Assembly (NCBI GenBank): GCA_007280905.1
Contig: QYQM01000012.1
Span: 1 to 48,963, forward strand
Origin: Porphyromonadaceae bacterium
GTDB lineage: Bacteria; Bacteroidota; Bacteroidia; Bacteroidales; UBA12481
Length of the DNA stretch: 48,963 nt
Direction: 5' to 3'
Part shown: piece by piece, positions 8,007 through 16,645 of the stretch
Position numbering within the stretch: position 1 is the first letter of the stretch
Layout of the letters: every line of letters begins with the position of its first letter
Made by a program: the position numbers and the translations under genes
The notes under the pieces: model-generated
What the model saw: only the letters and a program-made list of their open reading frames with translations
Database searches by the model: none
Told to the model about the DNA's origin: nothing

Positions 8007-9683
8007 ATGATGAAAAAGATTTTTTGCTTAATCCTAAGTATTTGCCTTTTCGCCCAAATAGGATTTGCCGGCGGAATTGTTACAAATACAAATCAAAGCG
8101 CAGCATGGGTGCGATCTTTAGTCCGAGATGCATCCATTAATACTGATGCCGTTTATTTTAATCCTGCAGGAGTTGCCAGAATGGCAGACGGGTTCTATAT
8201 TGAAGTGAGCAATCAGACCATCACGCAAACAAAGACCATCACTAACGGATACCCGCTGCTCAATGGCAATACGTTTATCGGCAATGTTTCTGCACCTTTA
8301 TTCCCTACGGCTTACGCGGTGTATAAAAAAGGCAATTTTGCCGTTCATGCCGGATTTGGAGTAGTTGGCGGCGGCGGAAGCGCAGAATACAAAACCGGGT
8401 TACCTTCTTTTGAAATTCCAATTTCCGGCATCCCTTCATCCCTTACTGCAAGTGGTATTCCGACCAACAAGTACGCTGCAAACATTTATTTTAGCGGAAC
8501 ATCCTCTTATATGGGCATCCAGCTCGGGGCTTCCTATAAAATCAACGAATTTATTGCCGTAGGTTTAGGGGTCAGATATATCACGGCCAAAAATACTTAC
8601 CAGGGACATATCAGGGACATCATGATTAATCCTAATTATCCGGCGGTAGGTTTTAATGGAGCGATGGTTTCTGCTCCTCAATTTTTCACTACTATGCAGG
8701 GAGCAGCTACAAACGTAGCGACTTTGGCAACAACTGCCGCAACAAGCATGCAACCCCTCATAACCGGAGGTGCAGGGATTTTGACATTTGCTCAAGCTCA
8801 AGGTATAAATGCAATTAGTGCAGCACAACGTGCTCAAATGGAAGGTGGTTTACGTCAGTTGGGAATGACTCAAGCACAAATCGATGCCTTGACAATTGCA
8901 CAAGCACAAGGAGCTTATTCAAATTATGCCACTGCTTATTCAGAAAATGCTGCAACTATGGGTGTTTATGCCGCTAAAACAGCTGATGTTGAAGTTGATG
9001 CTTCGCAACAAGGAAATTCTTTTACACCAATTGTAAGTGTTGATTTATCCATGCTTGACGGTAAACTGGGAATTGCTTTAAAATACGAGTATAAAACACC
9101 CCTTGAACTGAAAAATGCAACAACAATCGATGGTTCAGGTATGTTTCCGGATGGTAAACTTGTTCCTGCAGAAATGCCTTCTTTATTTTCTCTTGGCGTG
9201 CGTTACAAAATTTCGGATAAATTCCGCACCCAGATCGGTGTGCATTATTACCTCGACAGAGCTGCTAAATATGGGAAAATTGATGCAGTATCAAAAGACT
9301 TTGTTACAAACGGTGCTGTTGTAACAAGAACAGACGGAACCAGCGGTGCTTACCTGGACGGAAATTCCTATGAATTGGGAATTGCTTTGGAATATGATGT
9401 GGCGAAATTTCTTTCACTGAGCTGTGGATACCTTAACACAGCATCTGCTCCAACTTCTGCTTATCAATCCGATTTAAGCTATAGTTTGAAAACCAGTACG
9501 TTAGGATTTGGAGCAGTTGTCCATGTAATAAATAAATTGGACTTAAATCTTGGCGTTTCTCATACTTTTTATACCGAGGGCAATAAAGTTATCAATTATC
9601 CCGGTGTAGGTGCTGTAACTGAATCGTACAAAAACAATACAACAGTTTTTGCAATTGGTCTTGGATACAGATTCGGAAAATAG
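8007..9683 (+). CDS. OmpP1/FadL-family outer-membrane channel
   Basis: A protein of 558 residues with a signal peptide (MMKKIFCLILSICLFAQIGFAG). The mature start contains the FadL hallmark NPAGVARMADG, the plug region that in FadL opens for long-chain fatty acids and other hydrophobic molecules. Alternating beta strands continue to the C-terminal aromatic end (GLGYRFGK). Residues about 225-325 form an Ala/Gln-rich insert (AQAQG, AAQRAQMEGG, TIAQAQGAY), longer than in typical relatives and probably extracellular or helical. Either of two adjacent ATGs (8007, 8010) may start it. A terminator follows. The gene lies inside the hflC-tail duplication. Confidence 0.88.
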   Translation: MMKKIFCLILSICLFAQIGFAGGIVTNTNQSAAWVRSLVRDASINTDAVYFNPAGVARMADGFYIEVSNQTITQTKTITNGYPLLNGNTFIGNVSAPLFPTAYAVYKKGNFAVHAGFGVVGGGGSAEYKTGLPSFEIPISGIPSSLTASGIPTNKYAANIYFSGTSSYMGIQLGASYKINEFIAVGLGVRYITAKNTYQGHIRDIMINPNYPAVGFNGAMVSAPQFFTTMQGAATNVATLATTAATSMQPLITGGAGILTFAQAQGINAISAAQRAQMEGGLRQLGMTQAQIDALTIAQAQGAYSNYATAYSENAATMGVYAAKTADVEVDASQQGNSFTPIVSVDLSMLDGKLGIALKYEYKTPLELKNATTIDGSGMFPDGKLVPAEMPSLFSLGVRYKISDKFRTQIGVHYYLDRAAKYGKIDAVSKDFVTNGAVVTRTDGTSGAYLDGNSYELGIALEYDVAKFLSLSCGYLNTASAPTSAYQSDLSYSLKTSTLGFGAVVHVINKLDLNLGVSHTFYTEGNKVINYPGVGAVTESYKNNTTVFAIGLGYRFGK

Positions 9684-9702
9684 AAAAGGAAAAATTGAAA
9701 AG

Positions 9703-9731
9703 AAAAAGCTCTCCATGCGAGGGCTTTTTTT
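9703..9731 (+). terminator. Rho-independent terminator after the FadL-type gene
   Basis: AAAAGCTCTC pairs with GAGGGCTTTTT around a CATGC loop, followed by a T run, 20 bases after the stop codon. Confidence 0.75.
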
Positions 9732-9851
9732 ATAAACACCGAGATGATTAGCAAAAGGTATCTCCGTGTTACTCCGTGATCTCCATGTCTCCGTGGTGAG
9801 TGATTTCAATATTTAATTTTACCTTGCGTTTCAAAATAGAATAAGACCAAA

Positions 9852-10562
9852 ATGAAAAACATTCTTATATTACTCTTTTCTGTATTTTTTATCGGCCAAT
9901 CATATTCACAAACGATCATTCTTCCGGTTGTAAATATTAAAAGTCATAAAACTTTAACCATTGAAAAAATCGAATTTTCCGAAAATCAAACCCTGATTTT
10001 CTTAAGTATTGAAAATCAAAAAACCGAAGGAGAGGCGTGGTTTTGTGCCGATGAAAAAATCTATATCAAAAATACGCAGGGAACTGAAATGTATTACATG
10101 ACAAAATCTGAAGGAATTCCTACTTGTCCGGAGAAATATAAATTTAATAAACCAGGCGAAGTTTTACAATTCAAATTGATTTTTCCAAAAATTCCGGCAA
10201 ACATTAAGGAAATTGATATTGTTGAAAATTGTACCGACAACTGTTTTTATTTCTATGGTGTTATTTTAGATGCTGCTCAAAATGCTGATATTAAGCTTTT
10301 TGAAAAAGGTGTAACTTTGTATACTAATAAAAAACTGGATGAGGCTGTAAAATGTTTTCTTGAACTGACTGCAAATATAAATGACAAAAAATCAAATATA
10401 TACGGTTATTCTTTGTATTTTATACCCTTAATATATTTTGAAAAAGGTGACAAGGAAAATGCAAAGAAAGAGTACGCTAAATTAGTAAATTCTTCAATAA
10501 CGGATAAAGGTTATTTTATTGAAAAATTGAGCAAAGAAGAGTTTTTTAAAAATTTGAAATAA
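9852..10562 (+). CDS. Exported TPR-containing hypothetical protein
   Basis: A protein of 236 residues with a signal peptide (MKNILILLFSVFFIGQSYSQ). Residues about 22-140 look beta-rich with three to four Cys (CADEK, TCPEK, ENCTDNCF), possibly disulfide-bonded in the periplasm. From about 150 onward there are tetratricopeptide-like helices (KLFEKGVTLYTNKKLDEAVKCF, then YFEKGDKENAKKEYAKLV). No enzyme signature is visible. It follows the porin gene after a terminator, so it has its own transcription. Confidence 0.65.
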   Translation: MKNILILLFSVFFIGQSYSQTIILPVVNIKSHKTLTIEKIEFSENQTLIFLSIENQKTEGEAWFCADEKIYIKNTQGTEMYYMTKSEGIPTCPEKYKFNKPGEVLQFKLIFPKIPANIKEIDIVENCTDNCFYFYGVILDAAQNADIKLFEKGVTLYTNKKLDEAVKCFLELTANINDKKSNIYGYSLYFIPLIYFEKGDKENAKKEYAKLVNSSITDKGYFIEKLSKEEFFKNLK

Positions 10563-10575
10563 GGAAGACAACACG

Positions 10576-10641
10576 GACTTGATCGCCACCGAGGTTGCTT
10601 TGAAGATGATGCGATCCGGCCATCTGGTTGAAGTCAGCTGA
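10576..10641 (+). pseudogene. Possible coding remnant (22-codon tail)
   Basis: Starting 14 bases after the TPR gene, the + strand encodes TEVALKMMRSGHLVEV-type residues to a TGA at 10639. Composition is richer in G and C than the preceding gene. It could be the tail of a lost gene; length alone cannot prove it. Confidence 0.25.
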
Positions 10642-10653
10642 ATAACCGGTAAT

Positions 10654-11592
10654 CTACTTGATCTGCTTCAGATAGCGGTACAACTCGCTGTCAGTGGTGA
10701 GGATCAGGCTGGTTTTTTCATCAAACGATTTTTCAAGGGCTTCCATGGCACGTGAAAATCCATACAGTTCCCGGGCAGCAGCAGTTTTGTTATAGGCTGC
10801 CGCATAGATGGACGTTGCTTTGGCATCGGCCCGCCCCCGGATCTGTTCAGACTCCCTGACTGCTTCTGACTGGATCTTGGCCAGGTCGCGCTCCTTGTTT
10901 CCCTGGATCTTCCGTGCTTCTCCCTGTCCTTCTGATCTGAACTGATCGGCGATACGGTTTCGCTCGCTGATCATCCGGTCGTACACATTGTTGCGAACCT
11001 CCTCCACATAATTGATCCGCTTAATCCGGAAGTCCAGAATGATGATCCCCAGGTCGGTGCAACGCCCATTGGCCTTTTCAAGAATCATCTTTTCAATCTT
11101 TTCGCGCCCAACCTTGATGGAATCCAGCGATTCAATCTCCTGGAGGTATTCTTCTGAAATCTCCGGGGTTCGGTTCGACGACCTGATAATATCGAGAAGT
11201 TCGAAACTGGCTACGGCATTCCTGGTTTCCCCGTCCAGGATATCATCGAGGCGGGATTGCCCCGAGCGTTCATCCCGAAGGCGGACATAAAACTGCAATG
11301 GATCGGTAATCTGCCAGCGTGCATAGGTTTCAACGAAAATAAATTTTTTATCCTGTGTAGGTACCTGGTTGGGATACCCATCCCACTTGAGATAGCGTTT
11401 ATCAAAACGCTGAACTTTCTGAATGACAGGAAGTTTATAATTCAAACCGGGGTGTGTTCGGGAACCTCCGACCGGTTTACCGAATTGGGTAACAATGGCC
11501 TGCTGGGTTTCGTCAAGGATAAAGACACTTCCGAAAATCAGGATGAGGAGTACCAATACTCCGATACTATAGGCGATATACTTCGTTTTCAT
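10654..11592 (-). CDS. hflC: HflC, SPFH/band-7 membrane protein
   Basis: A protein of 312 residues: an N-terminal transmembrane helix (YIAYSIGVLVLLILIFGSVFIL), the SPFH domain beginning DETQQAIVTQFGKPVGG and HPGLNYKLPVIQKVQRFDKR, then a long Ala/Glu-rich coiled helix (ERNRIADQFRSEGQGEARKIQ) and the tail ELYRYLKQIK. HflC and HflK form a large membrane cage that regulates the FtsH protease. The start lies 3 bases after the hflK stop, so the two are co-translated. No ftsH is in the window. A fragment of its 3' end lies at 7812. Confidence 0.93.
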   Translation of the reverse strand: MKTKYIAYSIGVLVLLILIFGSVFILDETQQAIVTQFGKPVGGSRTHPGLNYKLPVIQKVQRFDKRYLKWDGYPNQVPTQDKKFIFVETYARWQITDPLQFYVRLRDERSGQSRLDDILDGETRNAVASFELLDIIRSSNRTPEISEEYLQEIESLDSIKVGREKIEKMILEKANGRCTDLGIIILDFRIKRINYVEEVRNNVYDRMISERNRIADQFRSEGQGEARKIQGNKERDLAKIQSEAVRESEQIRGRADAKATSIYAAAYNKTAAARELYGFSRAMEALEKSFDEKTSLILTTDSELYRYLKQIK

Positions 11593-11595
11593 AGC

Positions 11596-12576
11596 TTACT
11601 TGATTGGGTTATTGATTTTTCTGTCCATGTTAAGCAACGGCAAAACATTGTTGCCCTTTTCATCCACTACGATCTTATCTCCGATTTTGGGAAGGATTCT
11701 TTCGAGGATCTCGAAATAGAGCCGTTTTTTAGTCACTTCCGGAGCCTTTATATACTCCGCGTAGAGTGAACTGAACCGGTCGGCCTCCCCAATGGCCCGG
11801 TTTACCCGGTTGAGGGCGTAAGCTTCGGCCAGTTGGATGGTCTCCTCCGCTTCCCCGCGTGCCCTTGGGATCACCTGATTGTATTCCGACTCAGCCTGAT
11901 TGATGAGTGTTTCGCGTTCCTGCTGGGCCTGGTTGACCGCATTGAATGAAGGCTTTACCTTCTCGGGAGGATTCACATCCTGCAGAACGACCTGTTCGAT
12001 CTGCAAACCATTCTCGTACTCCACACACATTTGCTGCAGAAGGGTTTCAACGTTTGAAGCCACAGCCTGCCGGCCAACCGTGAGCACCTCATTGACGGTA
12101 CGGTCGCCCACCACCTTTCGCATGGCTGCCTCCGACATATCCCGGAGGGCATCCTCAGCATCACGCACCTTAAATAAATACTTATACGAATCCATAATCC
12201 GGTACTGGACCACCCATTCAACATCCGCCAGGTTCAGATCACCGGTCAGCATCAGCGACTCATCTCCAAAGTCCTTATCGGAATAAACGGTGCGGACACC
12301 AGGCGTTACGGTGCGGAATCCAAACTCCAGTTTCAATTGCCGCTGAATCGGGATTTTGTACATTTTCTCCAATCCCAAAGGAGCGATAAAACTCAATCCG
12401 GGCTGTACCGTCCGGTTAAATCGACCCAGAAAGAGTACAACACCCTGCTCCTCCGGCTTGATGGTTTTCACCGATGTAGCCAGCATCAACAACACCAGCA
12501 ATCCGAGCAGGACCTTACCAATGTTGCCACGTACCCAGGCTAAATAGTATTCAGCCCGCTGATTCATTCTTGTCAT
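11596..12576 (-). CDS. hflK: HflK, SPFH/band-7 membrane protein
   Basis: A protein of 326 residues with one transmembrane helix at about 18-38 (GKVLLGLLVLLMLATSV) and the band-7 domain starting KPEEQGVVLFLGRFNRTVQPGLSF. A coiled region EAEETIQLAEAYALNRVNRA follows, with a C-terminal IVVDEKGNNVLPLLNMD typical of HflK. It is the first gene of the hflKC unit. It is shorter than enterobacterial HflK because it lacks the Gly/Pro-rich N-terminal extension, as is usual in Bacteroidota. Either the Met at 12576 or the one three codons later may be used. Confidence 0.92.
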   Translation of the reverse strand: MTRMNQRAEYYLAWVRGNIGKVLLGLLVLLMLATSVKTIKPEEQGVVLFLGRFNRTVQPGLSFIAPLGLEKMYKIPIQRQLKLEFGFRTVTPGVRTVYSDKDFGDESLMLTGDLNLADVEWVVQYRIMDSYKYLFKVRDAEDALRDMSEAAMRKVVGDRTVNEVLTVGRQAVASNVETLLQQMCVEYENGLQIEQVVLQDVNPPEKVKPSFNAVNQAQQERETLINQAESEYNQVIPRARGEAEETIQLAEAYALNRVNRAIGEADRFSSLYAEYIKAPEVTKKRLYFEILERILPKIGDKIVVDEKGNNVLPLLNMDRKINNPIK

Positions 12577-12616
12577 AGCTTCAACTTTAAAACTCTTAAG
12601 ATAAGTAAATATTCCG

Positions 12617-12677
12617 GTCTAATTGGAAAAGAAATGCCTGACGTCTAAGATGGTCTAAATCCGTCACTGTTTTAGAC
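12617..12677. promoter_or_regulatory. Cluster of GTCTAA hexamers upstream of hflK
   Basis: GTCTAA occurs at 12617, 12643 and 12653, and its complement TTAGAC at 12672-12677. The last two form a GTCTAAA/TTTAGAC hairpin with an 11-base loop. Four copies in about 60 bases just ahead of hflK look like an operator, but no regulator is assigned. Confidence 0.35.
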
Positions 12678-12815
12678 GCCAAATGGTATCCTCTAAAAGA
12701 ATATTACCATCTCTTCTCAATTCCCGGAGTTCAAGAAATTACTGGAAACAGATTGATTGTTTTCTGAACCGAATCCCCTCGGATTGGGCCGTTCTTTCAG
12801 TTAATCAAGATCTGG

Positions 12816-13316
12816 CTATTGTTTAATCTGGAAGCCGACATAATAAACTCCGATGATTTCGCCATCAGCGTTTTTAATCGGTTCATAACCGGTTTCATAT
12901 TGATTGCCAAGAATATCAACGACCCCATAGAACGGTTTGCTCTTCCGTATCATCAGAATCACGGGGCCATTGGGATCCAGTTGAGTACCAACGGCGCGAT
13001 GGCCTTCCTGCATCACATCGGTACTAATTCGAATGAATTCATTGCCCTTTTTCACAAAGAACGTGGCTGTGCAACCATACTTGGCCTGCAATGAGTCAAC
13101 CAGCACATAGTTGTTGTTCATCTTGGTCGTTCCGAAAAACAGTGAGTCTTCTACCACTTTGGGCTCGCCGAGCTTCGCGGCACTGGCTTTCATGACGTTC
13201 AGAGCCTCTTTGATTATTGCCGAATGCTCAGTCTTTGATGAACATCCCACCAATAGTCCAATAATAAAGAGCACTACTGTCAGCCTGCTACAATGTTTTA
13301 AAAAGTTTCTTAACAT
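12816..13316 (-). CDS. Lipoprotein with single Cache-type sensor domain
   Basis: A protein of 166 residues with a lipoprotein signal (VVLFIIGLLVGC, Cys near 25). The rest matches the Cache_3/Cache_2-type small-molecule-binding fold: ATFFVKKGNEFIRISTDV, a GHRAVGTQLDP loop, then YETGYEPIKNADGEIIGVYYVG. In chemoreceptors and kinases this domain sits in the periplasm ahead of a signalling module. Here it stands alone as a lipoprotein, so it is a binding protein or partner rather than a full receptor. The nearest gene on the same strand is hflK, 239 bases downstream and beyond the GTCTAA cluster. Confidence 0.78.
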   Translation of the reverse strand: MLRNFLKHCSRLTVVLFIIGLLVGCSSKTEHSAIIKEALNVMKASAAKLGEPKVVEDSLFFGTTKMNNNYVLVDSLQAKYGCTATFFVKKGNEFIRISTDVMQEGHRAVGTQLDPNGPVILMIRKSKPFYGVVDILGNQYETGYEPIKNADGEIIGVYYVGFQIKQ

Positions 13317-13544
13317 TTCATACCTCCTATTGTTTAGTGAATATTAAACTACTCCCCATTTCCTGACCACGGGTTAACAAATATACGTTTATTTTCCTTT
13401 TCATTTTCCTAATGATTTCCCTTTCTAAATACTCTTCAACCCGGCTTACATGAGTACCCAATTTCGGGATCAGGAACAGAAATGTTAATATGCAGAATTA
13501 TAATTGCTTATCATCCGTAACGGATTGCTCAATGTAAACCATAA

Positions 13545-13811
13545 CCGGCTGCTCAATTACGCCGTTTTATCTATATTGGGGCTGCTGCCAGCATATGGTC
13601 ATCTGTTGCCCATGATTGGCACGCAACAGCCGACAATGTTGCTTTGGTAACAGGAGTTTTATGTGGCCTTGCTTGTGCAATTGGTTGTGTCTTTGGTGGT
13701 TGGCTGCATGATAAGTATAATATTACAACAATGTTGCGGGGAGAAACTTTTTTGGGTTTAGGCTTTGCTATTATCTCGCTTTTTATCCTATCACAAACAA
13801 AGAGTGAATAA
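13545..13811 (+). pseudogene. MFS transporter C-terminal fragment
   Basis: After a stop at 13542 the + strand is open for about 88 codons without a convincing start. It encodes two to three hydrophobic helices with MFS-like features: an ADNVALVTGV segment, then CVFGGWLHDKYN (a GG-x-hydrophobic-x-D/K loop) and GLGFAIISLFIL. The stop TAA is at 13809. It is only a small part of a transporter of more than 400 residues, so it is a remnant. From 13317 to 13544 nothing is recognisable. Confidence 0.5.
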
Positions 13812-13852
13812 AATATTGACCTTATCTGAGCAATCCATTTCAAATGAACCTT

Positions 13853-13905
13853 TTCAATAAACTGACCGGTGATGGTTGAAACATCTTCAGGCTCGTCGAG
13901 CACAA
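13853..13905 (+). repeat. Dispersed repeat, right half
   Basis: Matches the 3' half of the dispersed repeat family described at 30339: a tcAA(t/c)AAACTGACCGG core, then GGTTGAAACATCTTCAGGCTCGTC. The left half is not recognisable here. Confidence 0.5.
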
Positions 13906-13930
13906 ACTGATACGGACAAGGAATCAATGA

Positions 13931-14854
13931 TTAATCATTAACTTTTTCAAATACAATTCTATAATGCTCGAAAATTTCTTTTTCAAAAAGAATTAAGTTG
14001 GCATCTGTCTTCCATCTTTGTATAAATTCCCGAAAAGGCTTACTCGTTAGATATTTAGGAAGCAGGGAAGCAAAAAACAAATACTTTTTGAGGTTAAATT
14101 TTTTAATTGCTAGTGACCATCTTTCAATGGTTTCAATGTAATCCAACCTGCCACTATCGATTGATATTACTTTAAAGTGTTTTACAGAAGGATTAATTAT
14201 TCCTTCTTTGCCATAAGGGAGCCAGGAGCCGGAAAATATCTGACATAATATATCTATCAATTCTTCATTTGTAAATTCCTTTTCCCAAATATTGGTTTTA
14301 TTAAACTGGATATCTTCAAATTTAACCATGTTAGGTCCAAATACCATTGTTTGACAATAAAAACGTCCACCAACCGGCAATAAGTCAGCTATTTGTTTAA
14401 AATATGTTTTATAGATTTCTTCTTGCAGTCCGGCTTTATACTGTTCAATAGAACATAAATGTTCTGTGCTTCCCATAGCCGTTACAACATCAAACTTTCC
14501 AAATGTTTCCGGAGTTATATCTTTAGAATCCATATGGATAACGTTCAAGCCATTCTGTATACATGCATCGGTCTGTCCTTTAGCTAATGTAACGCCGTAA
14601 GTTTCCGCACCGAGCTTATCTAAATAATCAATAAATGCGCCCCATCCGCATCCTAAATCAAGAACTTTCGTACCATTTTTTATATTACATGCATCAACAA
14701 CAAACTGATGTTTTTTTAATTGTGCTTCTTCGATGGTCATGGAAAAATCACCATCAAATCTTGCGCAACTATAAGCACATTTTTCGCCTAAACTCAAACG
14801 AAAACTCTTATCTATCAGAGTATAATGTGCATCTAAATCTTTTTGTGTTGCCAT
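13931..14854 (-). CDS. Cyclopropane-fatty-acyl-phospholipid synthase-family methyltransferase
   Basis: A protein of 307 residues. HYTLIDKSFRLSLGEKCAYSCARF near the N-terminus and the SAM motif VLDLGCGWGAFIDYLDKLG at about 63-81 place it in the Cfa/mycolic acid cyclopropane synthase family. STEHLCSIEQYK holds the usual acidic catalytic position, but the C-terminal part diverges from classical Cfa. Such enzymes transfer a methyl(ene) group to lipid double bonds or to other small acceptors. It is clearly more AT-rich than the cfa-like gene 54 bases upstream on the same strand, so the pair are not recent duplicates. A role in membrane lipid modification is likely but not proven. Confidence 0.72.
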   Translation of the reverse strand: MATQKDLDAHYTLIDKSFRLSLGEKCAYSCARFDGDFSMTIEEAQLKKHQFVVDACNIKNGTKVLDLGCGWGAFIDYLDKLGAETYGVTLAKGQTDACIQNGLNVIHMDSKDITPETFGKFDVVTAMGSTEHLCSIEQYKAGLQEEIYKTYFKQIADLLPVGGRFYCQTMVFGPNMVKFEDIQFNKTNIWEKEFTNEELIDILCQIFSGSWLPYGKEGIINPSVKHFKVISIDSGRLDYIETIERWSLAIKKFNLKKYLFFASLLPKYLTSKPFREFIQRWKTDANLILFEKEIFEHYRIVFEKVND

Positions 14855-14908
14855 GTTTTTGATTTCCTATTCAGAATCGGCACAGAGGCTGCTTCCTCGG
14901 GGATTTTG

Positions 14909-15844
14909 TCATAACAATCTGCCAAAGCTGATTATCGCGGCAACGGAATCCTCCAGATCCTCAAAAACGAAAATTCCTTCCATAGATTTCGCAACCAGGC
15001 TAACCGATGGTAACATGCCATTCGGGAAAATATACCTGGCGCTCCAGGGATTGAAATAGGCTGAGCTATTGTTGATTCCGATGGTATGCAACAACGAAAT
15101 GCCATCTTCCTTAAGGCATCTGTTGCATAATTCCATGTATGTGCGGTAATTCTTGAATCCGACATGCTCACAGAATCCGACTGAAATAATCGCATCATAT
15201 GAACCTTCGGCCTCCCTGTAATCTTGCTGCCGGATCTCAACCGGTAATCCGGAACAAAGTTTCTTAGCCAGGCTGACCTGCTCGGTGGAAATATTATATC
15301 CAACCACCCTGACATCAAATACTTCGGCGGCATATTTAGCGAAACTTCCCCATCCGCATCCGAGGTCAAGTACAGTCATTCCCGGTTTTAGCCCGGCTTT
15401 ACGGCAGATCAGGTTAAGTTTGTTTTCCTGGGCCTCATCCAGATTCAGCGCGTTTTTCCAATATCCGCATGAATAAGCCAGCCGTTTGTCAAGCATGGCA
15501 CGGAAAAGATCGTTGCCGAGATTATAATGCTTTTCAGCAACATGGCTGGATAATGATCTATTCTGAAAATTTAAAAGTTTAGCCCTTATAACCAACAATG
15601 CGGTTGCAAGATTCTTTGGAACCTTCTGATCCAGCCTGGCAAGCAAAACCTTGTTAATGAATTCATCAAGCGCATCGCAATCCCATAATCCGTCCATATA
15701 GGTCTCACCCAGTTCAAGCGCCGGATTGTTCAACATACGGTCATAAAGAGAAGAATCATGCACCTGGATATCAAAGGGATTATCGCCGTTTACACGGATC
15801 CCGGCAATTGCCAAAAGGCTTTCGGCTAGGTCTCTGTTTTTCAT
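14909..15844 (-). pseudogene. cfa: Cyclopropane fatty acid synthase, C-terminally truncated
   Basis: A clear Cfa of 311 residues: KHYNLGNDLFRAMLDKRLAYSCGYW (with the active-site Cys), SAM motif VLDLGCGWGSFAKYAAE, SVGFCEHVG (catalytic Glu) and LLHTIG (His and Ile of the bicarbonate site). Family members run to about 370-380 residues. Here homology ends at VFEDLEDS, and 12 unrelated residues follow before the stop. The missing tail should contain the conserved DYDxTLMAW region and a fifth active-site residue (a Tyr in the E. coli enzyme). Activity is doubtful. It could have worked with the downstream paralogue. Confidence 0.8.
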
Positions 15845-15875
15845 TGCCTTTAAAGATATAGCAAATCAAAGATAA

Positions 15876-16075
15876 TCAACTAAAGGTATTTCTGTTAATT
15901 ATTCTGTAGATGAGGTTATTAAAGAAATTAATTCTACATCTCCATCCAGCTTTTCCTGGGACTTCGTCAATCCGGGCGATTTAAGCCAGGATCGAATTCC
16001 GGTCCTTGTGGCTTACAGGAAACATCGGAAAAACTGGCAACCTCTGCTGATAAAAATTGATCAAACCGACCGGCA
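15876..16075 (+). other. Open stretch, possible gene remnant ending in the dispersed repeat
   Basis: From 15876 the + strand is open for 101 codons (to 16181) without a Met start. The first about 45 codons (SVDEVIKEINSTSPSSF, then DRIPVLVAYRKH) read like protein. Bases 16028-16075 then match the dispersed repeat (CTGGCAACCTCTGCTGATAA, then GATCAAACCGACCGGCA), here with its middle deleted. I do not recognise a family. Confidence 0.3.
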
Positions 16076-16079
16076 TTCT

Positions 16080-16584
16080 CACGCTTCTTCCGAAATCAGA
16101 AAGCATTGGGGTGATTGGAATAGATGGAAAAGAGTATCCAATACCAACCCAAGAACAGGTTGTAGAACTATTTGCTCATAATAGAGAGCTTGTAGGCAGA
16201 AAAGTTTTACAAGGGTTTGATCGTTTAGAATTAACACCCATGGCAATGCCAGCACCCCTTCTTATTGACCGAATGAAGGCAGCTATTCTTAAACACGCAG
16301 CAGAAGGAAAAATTTATCAAACCAGACGTTCTCCTTCAGATCCTCTAATACCTGTTCGTGTCAATACCGAAAAACAGGTCTGGATATGGGATACCTTAAG
16401 ACAGGCACTAGATACAGATGAGCTTGTATATTTTCCTCAAGAATATTCAAGCAATCATCGGGGACAGAGCAAATTAGAAGTAGTCAATAATGGACGTATT
16501 TGTGCCGTTCCAGGCAATAGGCTTTGCACCAGGAGTTGGGGTGGGTCCTCCACGTTGAGACTGCTTAGGCCAAAACAGGATTGA
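16080..16584 (+). pseudogene. Fragment of an unrecognised protein
   Basis: The frame is open from 16057, but protein-like sequence seems to begin at about 16080 (LPKSESIGVIGIDGKEYPIP), immediately after a dispersed repeat, so the first residues are probably junction. The about 165 residues include a TPMAMPAPLLIDRMKAAILK helix and a VWIWDTLRQAL segment. The last about 20 (CTRSWGGSSTLRLLRPKQD) look random. Both ends abut repeat sequence, so this is a piece of a larger gene. No function can be assigned. Confidence 0.45.
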
Positions 16585-16645
16585 AAAACCGATAAAATTC
16601 AAAAGAAGAAAGAATCAGGAACTTTTTCCGGCTCGTCCACCCTAC
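16583..16645 (+). repeat. Dispersed repeat, internally shortened copy
   Basis: Contains the left terminus (CCGATAAAATT) and, about 30 bases on, the right terminus (ACTTTTTCCGGCTCGTCCA) of the repeat family, with most of the middle missing. Confidence 0.45.

Larger units (their letters stand above)
7801..10735. repeat. 93-bp direct duplication of the hflC 3' end
   Basis: Bases 7801-7893 and 10643-10735 are about 93 percent identical and lie in the same orientation. Both contain the last codons and the stop of hflC plus about 10 bases beyond it. Only the right copy is joined to a complete hflC. The porin gene and the TPR gene lie between them, so the block 7894-10642 behaves like an insertion that duplicated, or was carried with, the hflC tail. 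Confidence 0.75.

Noticed and set aside
11257-11769. 170-codon open frame on the + strand across hflC/hflK
   Set aside because: It lies antisense to two well-conserved genes and has no family resemblance; the opening follows from the codon pattern of the real genes.
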